In this document: positions 4,194-11,785 of the stretch, piece by piece | Layout of the letters: each line of letters begins with the position of its first letter | How positions within the stretch are numbered: position 1 is the first letter of the stretch | Assembly (NCBI GenBank): GCA_007130585.1 | Contig: SLSE01000095.1 | Span: 1 to 11,785 of the forward strand | Direction: 5' to 3' | Source: Syntrophomonadaceae bacterium | Lineage (GTDB): Bacteria; Bacillota; Dethiobacteria; DTU022 | DNA length: 11,785 bases | Notes under the pieces: model-generated | What the model was told of the DNA's origin: nothing | Databases searched by the model: none | What the model saw: only the letters and a program-made list of their open reading frames with translations | Made by a program: the position numbers and the translations under genes

Positions 4194-7100
4194 ATGTCCA
4201 TCAGTATTGCATCAGGCAAAAGCAACCGTCGTTCTTTTGCCAGGATCACCGAAGTTCTGGATTTACCGAACTTAATTGAAGTGCAGCGCAGTTCCTTTGA
4301 ATGGTTTTTAAACCAGGGCCTGAAAGAAATATTTGAAGACTTTTCACCAATCCAGGATTTTACAGGAAACCTTGTCCTGCAGTTTTACGACTACACGCTG
4401 GGAGAAGCCAAGTATTCAGTCGAAGACTGCAAGGAACGGGATGCAACTTACGCCGTCCCGTTGAAAGTAAGGGTTCGCCTGATTAACCAGGAAACAGGTG
4501 AGGTCAAAGAGCAGGAAGTGTTCATGGGAGATTTCCCGATGATGACCGAGAACGGCACCTTTATTATTAACGGCGCCGAGAGGGTCATTGTCAGCCAGTT
4601 GGTACGGTCGCCGGGCGTCTATTTCAAAAAGCAGCCCGACCCGACCGGCGCTACCGGAAAAGAGTTGATCAGCTCTACCATTATACCCAACCGGGGCACA
4701 TGGCTTGAATTCGAGACCGATGTTACCGAAGGTGTCTATGTGCGTGTTGACCGGACCAGGAAGATACCCGTGACAGTTCTTTTGCGGGCAATCGGCTACG
4801 GCAGTGACGAAGAAATCAGGGAACTCCTTAACAATGACCGGCGGCTGGACGAAATTTTCGATAAGGATCATACCGATTCCACGGAATCGGCCCTTCTCGA
4901 AATATACAAACGTCTGCGCCCCGGTGAGCCGTTGAACGTGGAAAATGCCCGTTCGCTTTTTGAATCGCTTTTCTTCGACGGCAAGCGCTATGATTTCGCC
5001 CGGGTAGGCAGGTATAAAGCCAACAAGAAGCTGTCGATGACCAACCGGCTGTTCGGCCAGGAACTGGCCGAAGATGTTAGGGACCCCGTTAGCGGGGCGG
5101 TTCTCTATCCAGCGGGCACGGTAGTTGACGAAGACGCGGCCCGTGTTATTGACGAGCACAATATCCAGAGGACCAAAATCAGGCATCGCGATGAATCGCA
5201 CCTGGTAATCAGCAACGGTGGTGTCGATCTTTTAACCAGGCACCTGGTTCGGTCAGATATTGTCGCTACGGTAAACTATATTTTAAATCTTTTTGACGGT
5301 ATCGGCCAGATTGATGACATCGATCACCTGGGCAACCGGCGCCTGCGCAGCGTGGGCGAGCTCCTGCAGAACCAGTTCCGGATCGGCCTGTCGCGGATGG
5401 AAAGAGTGGTCCGCGAGCGGATGACAATCCAGGATGTCGAAGCGATTACGCCCCAGGCCCTGATTAACATCAGGCCGGTGATTGCCTCTATTAAGGAATT
5501 TTTTGGCAGCAGCCAGCTGTCCCAGTTTATGGATCAAACCAACCCCCTGGCCGAGCTTACTCATAAACGGCGCCTTAGCGCTCTCGGACCGGGCGGTTTA
5601 AGCCGTGAAAGGGCAGGTTTTGAAGTGCGCGATGTGCACCACTCGCACTACGGCCGGATTTGCCCGATCGAAACCCCCGAGGGGCCGAATATCGGCCTGA
5701 TCGGTTCGCTCGGCACCTATGCCCGCATTAATGAGTACGGCTTTATTGAAACCCCTTACCAGCGGGTGGATAAAAAAGAGGGGCGGGTAACTTCAGAGAT
5801 TGTCTACCTGACGGCAGACGACGAAGACCGCTTTGTAATTGCCCAGGCCAACGCCATCCTTGATGGCGAAGGCTATTTTGTCAGCAACCGCGTAACCTGC
5901 CGCTACTATTACGATACGGTTATGCGTCACCCGAATGAAGTTGATTACATGGACGTTTCGCCAAAACAGCTGGTCAGCGTGGCGACAGCTCTGATTCCCT
6001 TCCTGGAAAACGACGATGCCAACCGGGCCCTGATGGGCGCCAACATGCAGCGCCAGGCTGTTCCCCTGCTTAAGGCTGAAGCTCCCCTCGTAGGAACCGG
6101 CCTTGAATACAAGGCGGCCGTCGATTCGGGAGCGGTGGCTGTATGCCTCTCCGATGGCGAAGTTGTCCGTGTTACCAGCAATGAGATCATCGTCCGCCGC
6201 GACGATGATGAGCAGGGTCAAAATTATTTTATTAACGGGCGCACCAGGGAGCGTTTTGAGACCGACCGGCGCCCCGGCTTTGATGGCGGACTGGACATTT
6301 ACACCCTGCAGAAGTTTAAACGTTCCAACCAGGGAACCTGCGTTAACCAGCATCCGACTGTGCAGCGTGGCCAAAAGGTAAAATACGGCGATGTGCTGGC
6401 CGACGGCTCCTGCACCAGCCAGGGTGAGATGGCCCTGGGACGTAATGTGCTGGTTGCTTTCATGCCCTGGGAAGGCTATAACTACGAGGATGCCATCCTG
6501 ATCAGCGAAAAGCTGGTCAAGGAAGATGTATATACCTCAATTCATATTGAAGAGTACGAATCCGAGGCCAGGGATACCAAGCTCGGGCCGGAAGAGATTA
6601 CCCGCGATATTCCAAACGTGGGAGAGGAAGCTTTAAAGGATCTCGACGGGCGCGGCATAATCCGCATTGGCGCGGAAGTAAGAGCCGGGGATATCCTGGT
6701 TGGCAAGGTCACCCCCAAGGGAGAAACCGAGCTGACCGCCGAAGAGCGCCTGCTGAGAGCAATTTTTGGAGAAAAGGCCCGCGAAGTGCGCGATACATCC
6801 CTGCGCATCCCCCACGGGGCCTCAGGTATTGTTGTTGATGTAAAAGTTTTCAGCCGCGAAGAAGGCGACGAACTTTCACCCGGCGTAAACCAGCTGGTAC
6901 GGGTCTACGTTGCCCAGAAGCGCAAGGTTTCCGAGGGCGACAAAATGGCCGGCCGGCATGGAAACAAGGGGGTTATCGCCCGGATTTTACCGGAAGAAGA
7001 CATGCCGTTCCTTCCTGACGGCGAACCTCTTGACATTGTCTTGAACCCCCTCGGGGTGCCTTCACGAATGAATATCGGGCAGGTTTTGGAAGCCCACCTC

Positions 7101-8099
7101 GGCTGGGCAGCCAAAACGCTCGGCATCCAGATTGCCTCGCCTGTTTTTGACGGGGCCAGTGAAGAGGATGTCTTCGCCGCATTTCGGGAAGCCGGTCTTC
7201 CGCCCAACGGCAAAACCGTTCTTTATGACGGCCGGACGGGGGAACGTTTTGATGAGGAAGTTACCGTGGGTTATGTCTACATGCTGAAGCTGGCTCACCT
7301 GGTGGATGATAAAATCCATGCCCGTTCCACCGGACCGTACTCCCTCGTTACCCAGCAGCCGCTTGGCGGTAAAGCCCAGTTCGGCGGCCAGCGCTTCGGG
7401 GAAATGGAAGTCTGGGCCCTGGAAGCTTACGGTGCCGCCTATACACTGCAGGAGATACTGACGGTCAAGTCCGACGATGTAGTCGGAAGGGTTAAAACCT
7501 ACGAGGCCATTGTCAAGGGCGAAAATATTCCCGAGCCCGGAGTTCCCGAATCATTCAAGGTTCTGGTCAAAGAACTGCAGAGTCTCTGCCTTGATGTTAG
7601 GGTGCTCAGCGAGGAAACAGGGGAAGTGGAAATCAAGGAAGGCGATGACGATGCAGATTATCGCCGCCTGGACGTTAATATTGAAGGTATGGAATCGGAT
7701 GAAGACGATCTCGATCGCTTTATATACCGTAAAGAGCCTTCTGAAGCAGTGAAGGATGAAAAAGTAAAAGCTGGACCCGCTAAAGAAGAACCTGGAGCCG
7801 CTAAAGAAGAAGCGGAAGTAGAAAGTGGCGAAGATGAGGAAAAGAAACTTGAAACCTACGCCCTCGGCGATCAGGACCTGGAAGAGGAAGTCGTGATGCC
7901 GGTGGAAACCCGGGGAGAAGAAGTAGAGGAAGTATCCCTGGACCAGCTTGAGGAGTTTGAAGGCGAAGAAGACGAGGAAGATGCCGAAAATACAGGTATT
8001 CCGAAACAGAAGCGTTCTTCAAAGAAAAAAGCCATCGAAGAAGAACCTTACGACGAGGCCGAAGAGCTGGAAGAAGACGAAGAAGAAGGCAGTTACTAA
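4194..8099 (+). CDS. rpoB: DNA-directed RNA polymerase subunit beta, with long acidic tail
   Basis: RpoB forms one pincer of the polymerase and, with beta', the active centre. The conserved body runs from MSISIASGKSNRRSFARI to about residue 1137 (SFKVLVKELQSLCLDVRV). The rifampicin region is at residues 438-464 with D447, H457 and S462 (E. coli D516, H526, S531), the drug-sensitive state. The active-site segment KMAGRHGNK places the two conserved lysines at K917 and K925. The clamp/anchor motif HARSTGPYSLVTQQPLGGKAQFGGQRFGEMEVWALEAYGA lies near the C-terminus. Total length is 1301 residues against about 1190 in B. subtilis; the excess is mainly a tail from about residue 1138, 66 of 164 residues Asp or Glu, with one basic patch (KQKRSSKKK). 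The ATG at 4194 follows GGGGGAG at 4175-4181. It is likely transcribed with rpoC from the promoter at 3990-4018. Confidence 0.98.
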   Translation: MSISIASGKSNRRSFARITEVLDLPNLIEVQRSSFEWFLNQGLKEIFEDFSPIQDFTGNLVLQFYDYTLGEAKYSVEDCKERDATYAVPLKVRVRLINQETGEVKEQEVFMGDFPMMTENGTFIINGAERVIVSQLVRSPGVYFKKQPDPTGATGKELISSTIIPNRGTWLEFETDVTEGVYVRVDRTRKIPVTVLLRAIGYGSDEEIRELLNNDRRLDEIFDKDHTDSTESALLEIYKRLRPGEPLNVENARSLFESLFFDGKRYDFARVGRYKANKKLSMTNRLFGQELAEDVRDPVSGAVLYPAGTVVDEDAARVIDEHNIQRTKIRHRDESHLVISNGGVDLLTRHLVRSDIVATVNYILNLFDGIGQIDDIDHLGNRRLRSVGELLQNQFRIGLSRMERVVRERMTIQDVEAITPQALINIRPVIASIKEFFGSSQLSQFMDQTNPLAELTHKRRLSALGPGGLSRERAGFEVRDVHHSHYGRICPIETPEGPNIGLIGSLGTYARINEYGFIETPYQRVDKKEGRVTSEIVYLTADDEDRFVIAQANAILDGEGYFVSNRVTCRYYYDTVMRHPNEVDYMDVSPKQLVSVATALIPFLENDDANRALMGANMQRQAVPLLKAEAPLVGTGLEYKAAVDSGAVAVCLSDGEVVRVTSNEIIVRRDDDEQGQNYFINGRTRERFETDRRPGFDGGLDIYTLQKFKRSNQGTCVNQHPTVQRGQKVKYGDVLADGSCTSQGEMALGRNVLVAFMPWEGYNYEDAILISEKLVKEDVYTSIHIEEYESEARDTKLGPEEITRDIPNVGEEALKDLDGRGIIRIGAEVRAGDILVGKVTPKGETELTAEERLLRAIFGEKAREVRDTSLRIPHGASGIVVDVKVFSREEGDELSPGVNQLVRVYVAQKRKVSEGDKMAGRHGNKGVIARILPEEDMPFLPDGEPLDIVLNPLGVPSRMNIGQVLEAHLGWAAKTLGIQIASPVFDGASEEDVFAAFREAGLPPNGKTVLYDGRTGERFDEEVTVGYVYMLKLAHLVDDKIHARSTGPYSLVTQQPLGGKAQFGGQRFGEMEVWALEAYGAAYTLQEILTVKSDDVVGRVKTYEAIVKGENIPEPGVPESFKVLVKELQSLCLDVRVLSEETGEVEIKEGDDDADYRRLDVNIEGMESDEDDLDRFIYRKEPSEAVKDEKVKAGPAKEEPGAAKEEAEVESGEDEEKKLETYALGDQDLEEEVVMPVETRGEEVEEVSLDQLEEFEGEEDEEDAENTGIPKQKRSSKKKAIEEEPYDEAEELEEDEEEGSY
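7771..7811 (+). repeat. 21-bp tandem repeat in the rpoB tail
   Basis: Two copies of a 20-nt block, at 7771-7790 and 7792-7811, are offset by 21 nt and differ at one base (C7776 / G7797). They encode the near-repeat GPAKEEP-GAAKEEA inside the acidic tail. Only two copies are present, both in frame, so the repeat adds seven residues without disturbing the gene. Confidence 0.85.
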
Positions 8100-8135
8100 C
8101 AGTACTCGCGAAGTTTGGCGAAAGGAGAGATCTTT

Positions 8136-11100
8136 TTGTTGGATGTAAATAATTTCGATGCCTTGAAAATCGGTTTGGCATCATCAGAAAAGATCAGGGC
8201 CTGGTCGAGGGGTGAGGTTAAAAAGCCCGAAACCATTAACTACCGGACCCTTAAACCGGAACGGGAAGGTCTTTTCTGTGAAAAGATCTTTGGTCCGCAG
8301 AAAGACTGGGAATGTCACTGCGGAAAATATAAGCGGGTCCGCTACCGCGGGATTGTCTGCGATCGCTGCGGGGTTGAAGTAACCAGGGCCAAAGTGCGCC
8401 GTGAGCGGATGGGTCACATCGAACTGGCCGCCCCGGTGTCGCATATCTGGTACTTCAAGGGAATTCCCAGCCGCATGGGGCTGCTGCTCGACATGTCGCC
8501 GCGCGCCCTGGAAAAAGTGCTTTATTTCGCTTCCTACGTGGTTATAGATCCGGGCGATACTTATCTGAGCGACAAGCAGTTGTTGACAGAAGTAGAATAC
8601 CGCGAGTATTTTGAAAAATACCAGGCTCTTTTTAAGTCAGGCAAAGGATTTAAAGCTGAAATGGGAGCTGAAGCGATTAAGAAATTGCTCGGCGCCCTTG
8701 ACCTCGATAAGATTGCCGAAGAACTGCGCGAGGAACTGGTTACAACGAGCGGTCAGAAAAAAGTGCGCGCCATCCGGCGCCTGGAAGTAGTGGAAGCATT
8801 CCGCCAGTCGGGAAACGATCCGTCCTGGATGATCCTGGACGGCATCCCGGTTATTCCGCCCGACCTGCGCCCCATGGTTCAGCTGGACGGCGGGCGCTTT
8901 GCCACATCCGACCTAAACGATCTTTACCGCAGGGTAATCAACCGCAACAACCGCCTGAAGCGTCTTCTTGACCTGGGAGCTCCGGACATCATTGTCCGCA
9001 ACGAGAAGCGGATGCTGCAGGAAGCGGTCGATGCCCTGATCGACAACGGCCGCCGCGGCCGCCCGGTAACCGGCCCCGGTAATCGCCCCCTGAAATCACT
9101 CAGCGACATGCTGAAAGGGAAGCAGGGACGTTTCCGTCAGAACCTGCTTGGTAAGCGGGTTGACTATTCCGGGCGCTCGGTAATTGTGGTCGGCCCGGAA
9201 CTGAAGCTTTACCAGTGCGGCCTGCCCAAGGAAATGGCCCTGGAGCTTTTTAAACCTTTTGTAATGAAGCGCCTGGTCAGCGACGGGCTGGCCCATAATA
9301 TCAAGAGCGCCAAGCGGATGGTTGAAAAAGTGCGTCCTGAAGTCTGGGATGTGCTTGAAGAAGTGATCAGGGATCACCCTGTCCTCTTGAACCGCGCCCC
9401 CACCCTGCACCGCCTGGGGATCCAGGCCTTTGAACCGGTGCTGGTAGAGGGCCGCGCCATTCAGATTCATCCCCTGGTTTGCGCCGCCTACAATGCCGAC
9501 TTCGACGGAGACCAGATGGCCGTACACGTGCCTCTTTCGGCGGAAGCCCAGGCCGAGTCCCGCCTGCTGATGCTTTCGGCGCACAATATTCTGAACCCGA
9601 AAGAAGGTCGTCCTGTAACAACGCCGACCCAGGACATGGTGCTCGGATGTTACTACCTTACTCTTGAAAAAGAAGGCGCCATGGGAGAGGGCAAGGTATT
9701 CCCCAACCCCGAAGAAGCGCTTACCGCCTACAACCTGGATTACCTGAGCCTGCATGCCCGCATTTTCATTCGCGCTTCAGGCTTTAAAGGGCGCGACTTT
9801 GTGCGCCGTAAAAAATACCTGCTTACCACAGTCGGCAAGCTGATCTTTAATGATGTATTTCCCATGGATTTCCCGTACATCAACAATGCCGACTTTAATG
9901 AATCGCTGCCCGAGGAAAGTTTTGTCCCGCTGAAAAACTTCAATCCGCCGAAGGCTCTTGCCGGGCTGCCGCGGAACAGGGCTGTCAAAAAGGATTTTCT
10001 TGCCGAACTGATCGCCCGCTGCTACAGGCTTTATGGCAACACCGGTACAGCGGAAATATTGGATAAAGTTAAAACGCTTGGTTTCCATTATGCTACCCGG
10101 GCCGGCGTCACCGTAGCCGTCAGTGATATAGAAGTCCCGCCGCAAAAGCAGGCTCTGCTGTCAGCGGCCGAAGAAAAGGTGGAAGCTACAGAGGAACAGT
10201 TTGCCCACGGTCTGATTACTGAAAAAGAACGCTACGACCGGGTTATTGAAGTGTGGAGCAAGGCCAAGGAGGATGTAACTGCCGCCCTGATGGAAGGTCT
10301 TGACGAACTGAACCCCATTTTCATGATGGCCCAGTCCGGAGCCCGCGGTAACGAGTCGCAGATTACCCAGCTGGCCGGCATGCGCGGCCTTATGGCCGAC
10401 CCGGCCGGGCGGATCATCGATATACCGATCAAGGCTAATTTCCGTGAAGGGCTTACTGTGCTCGAGTACTTCATCTCCACCCACGGCGCACGTAAAGGAC
10501 TGGCTGATACAGCCCTGAAAACTGCCGACTCCGGCTACCTGACCCGCAGGCTTGTTGATGTGGTACAGGATGTAATTGTCCGGGAGGACGATTGCGGCAC
10601 AGGGCAATCTATCGGGTTAAGCGAGTTTATCGACAGCGAAGAAGGGCTCGAGGACGCCGTCAAGAGGGTGATTGGCCGCTACACGATGGAGCCCGTCTAC
10701 CATCCCGAATCGGGAGAGGTTTTGATCGAGGGCAATACCCTGATCACTGAAGAAATGTCCCGGCAGATAGCCGAGCTCGATATAAGCGAAGTGCGTTTCC
10801 GTTCAGTCCTGACCTGTAAAACCCGGCATGGAGTTTGTGTCAGGTGCTACGGCCGTGACCTGGCCAGCGGCAAGATCGTTGATGTCGGCGAAGCAGTTGG
10901 TATTATTGCCGCCCAGTCGATCGGTGAACCCGGCACCCAGCTGACAATGAGGACTTTCCATACCGGCGGGGTGGCCGGCGACGACATTACCCAGGGTCTG
11001 CCCAGGGTAGAGGAGCTTTTTGAGGCGCGCAAACCGAAAGGCCAATCGATCATTGCGGAGATTGCCGGTGAAATAGAAGTCATTGAAACCCGCTACAAGC

Positions 11101-11785
11101 GCGAGATCAGGCTCAGCTCCGAGCACGGGGAGTCAAGGGTTCACCCCATCCCCTACGGGGCGCGGATCAAGGCGGAAAGCGGACAAAAAGTAAACGCCGG
11201 CGACGAGTTGACCGAGGGTTCGATCAACCCGCACGAACTGTTAAAGGTAAAAGGCGTGCGCGGCGTTCAACTCTACCTGCTCAAGGAAGTGCAGTGGGTT
11301 TACAGGATGCAGGGTGTTGATATCAGCGATAAGCATATTGAAATCATCGTCCGCCAGATGCTCAAGAAAGTCAAGGTGGAAGATCCCGGCGATACGGAAC
11401 TTCTGCCCGGCGGCATGCTCGACAGCTATGTATTCGAAGCCATGAACGACAGGATTGTGGAAGAAGGAGGCCAGCCGGCCAAGGCCCGGGCCCTGCTGCT
11501 CGGGATCACCAAGACATCCCTGGCGACAGAGTCTTTCCTTTCCGCAGCTTCATTCCAGGAGACAACACGCGTCCTGACCGAAGCTTCGATCAAAGGGCGC
11601 CAGGATCAGCTCCTGGGTCTGAAAGAGAATGTAATTATCGGTAAACTGATTCCGGCCGGAACAGGGATGACCCGCTACCGCAACATCGAGGTTCGTCCCG
11701 TGGGCCAGGAGCCCGAAGCGGAAGAAGCAAAACAACCCGAGGCCGACCTTGATCTTGACAGTGAAGAAACAGCAATGGTTTCGAG
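8136..11785 (+). CDS. rpoC: DNA-directed RNA polymerase subunit beta' (3' end cut by window)
   Basis: Beta' carries the catalytic Mg2+ site and clamp. I followed the frame from 8136 to the window edge: 1216 codons, no stop or frameshift. The N-terminal zinc finger has C60, C62, C75 and C78; the NADFDGDQM active site gives D455, D457 and D459; the second zinc site is C820, C894, C901 and C904. The bridge helix (THGARKGLADTALKTADSGYL) and the trigger loop (M938, R939, H942) are intact. No SI3 insertion interrupts the trigger loop, as expected for a Firmicute. The conserved fold ends about residue 1188 and is followed by at least 28 residues of acidic tail. The start is the first of two adjacent TTG codons: TTG 8136 gives MLDVNNF, as in B. 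subtilis, with GGAG (8124-8127) spaced 8 nt away. The gap after rpoB is 36 nt. Confidence 0.98.
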   Translation, partial: MLDVNNFDALKIGLASSEKIRAWSRGEVKKPETINYRTLKPEREGLFCEKIFGPQKDWECHCGKYKRVRYRGIVCDRCGVEVTRAKVRRERMGHIELAAPVSHIWYFKGIPSRMGLLLDMSPRALEKVLYFASYVVIDPGDTYLSDKQLLTEVEYREYFEKYQALFKSGKGFKAEMGAEAIKKLLGALDLDKIAEELREELVTTSGQKKVRAIRRLEVVEAFRQSGNDPSWMILDGIPVIPPDLRPMVQLDGGRFATSDLNDLYRRVINRNNRLKRLLDLGAPDIIVRNEKRMLQEAVDALIDNGRRGRPVTGPGNRPLKSLSDMLKGKQGRFRQNLLGKRVDYSGRSVIVVGPELKLYQCGLPKEMALELFKPFVMKRLVSDGLAHNIKSAKRMVEKVRPEVWDVLEEVIRDHPVLLNRAPTLHRLGIQAFEPVLVEGRAIQIHPLVCAAYNADFDGDQMAVHVPLSAEAQAESRLLMLSAHNILNPKEGRPVTTPTQDMVLGCYYLTLEKEGAMGEGKVFPNPEEALTAYNLDYLSLHARIFIRASGFKGRDFVRRKKYLLTTVGKLIFNDVFPMDFPYINNADFNESLPEESFVPLKNFNPPKALAGLPRNRAVKKDFLAELIARCYRLYGNTGTAEILDKVKTLGFHYATRAGVTVAVSDIEVPPQKQALLSAAEEKVEATEEQFAHGLITEKERYDRVIEVWSKAKEDVTAALMEGLDELNPIFMMAQSGARGNESQITQLAGMRGLMADPAGRIIDIPIKANFREGLTVLEYFISTHGARKGLADTALKTADSGYLTRRLVDVVQDVIVREDDCGTGQSIGLSEFIDSEEGLEDAVKRVIGRYTMEPVYHPESGEVLIEGNTLITEEMSRQIAELDISEVRFRSVLTCKTRHGVCVRCYGRDLASGKIVDVGEAVGIIAAQSIGEPGTQLTMRTFHTGGVAGDDITQGLPRVEELFEARKPKGQSIIAEIAGEIEVIETRYKREIRLSSEHGESRVHPIPYGARIKAESGQKVNAGDELTEGSINPHELLKVKGVRGVQLYLLKEVQWVYRMQGVDISDKHIEIIVRQMLKKVKVEDPGDTELLPGGMLDSYVFEAMNDRIVEEGGQPAKARALLLGITKTSLATESFLSAASFQETTRVLTEASIKGRQDQLLGLKENVIIGKLIPAGTGMTRYRNIEVRPVGQEPEAEEAKQPEADLDLDSEETAMVS

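Noticed and set aside
4416..5201. 261-codon open frame on the minus strand inside rpoB
   Set aside because: It is fully antisense to conserved rpoB sequence, shows no recognisable family and has no supporting gene context; it reflects codon bias of the real gene.
5505..5585. Possible rifampicin-resistance changes in rpoB
   Set aside because: All main positions (D447, H457, S462) carry the wild-type, sensitive residues.
9096..9755. 219-codon minus-strand open frame inside rpoC
   Set aside because: It overlaps the most conserved part of beta', including the NADFDGD site; the protein has no recognisable motif.
1..11785. Mobile element, CRISPR array, defence system or horizontally acquired insert
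   Set aside because: The whole window is accounted for by the conserved operon and its control regions; no transposase, integrase, spaced repeats or unknown gene is present.

Overview
The window is a chromosomal stretch of the universally conserved information-processing cluster tuf - rpmG - secE - nusG - rplK - rplA - rplJ - rplL - rpoB - rpoC, with every gene on the + strand. Both ends are cut: only the last 38 codons of tuf are present, and rpoC runs off the right edge with its conserved body complete. The gene order, the zinc-type L33 between tuf and secE, the short single-span SecE, the RpoC start reading M-L-D-V-N-N-F, the lack of an SI3 insertion in the RpoC trigger loop and strong GGAGG-type ribosome binding sites point to a Gram-positive Firmicute, most likely class Clostridia. 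GC content looks moderate, roughly half. I cannot name a genus.

Region by region: 1-118 is the tuf 3' end. A GC-rich hairpin (150-180) and a good sigma-A-type promoter (194-221) then separate it from rpmG (261-410), secE (451-642) and nusG (705-1325). rplK (1377-1808) and rplA (1867-2565) follow with short gaps. A 243-nt gap before rplJ holds an L10-type attenuator: an intrinsic terminator at 2737-2776 whose loop is perfectly complementary to an upstream element at 2644-2652. rplJ (2809-3333, TTG start) and rplL (3478-3864) are followed by a strong terminator (3891-3920). A 329-nt gap carries a near-consensus extended -10 promoter (3990-4018) and an AT-rich leader of about 170 nt before rpoB (4194-8099). 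rpoC starts at a TTG at 8136, 36 nt after the rpoB stop.

Together the genes supply translation elongation (EF-Tu, and the L11/L1 and L10-L7/L12 stalks where elongation factors dock), protein export (SecE), transcription elongation control (NusG) and the beta and beta' subunits of RNA polymerase. The terminator and new promoter between rplL and rpoB suggest that polymerase and ribosomal-protein synthesis are partly uncoupled.

This is a core region and I see no mobile element, CRISPR array, defence island or unknown gene. The features most worth a second look are lineage-specific decorations of the core machinery: an acidic C-terminal tail of about 164 residues on RpoB with a small tandem repeat inside it, an acidic Thr/Glu-rich N-terminal extension on NusG, an unusual nusG initiation region (distant Shine-Dalgarno, intervening hairpin, 8-codon micro-ORF), and the RNA switch before rplJ.
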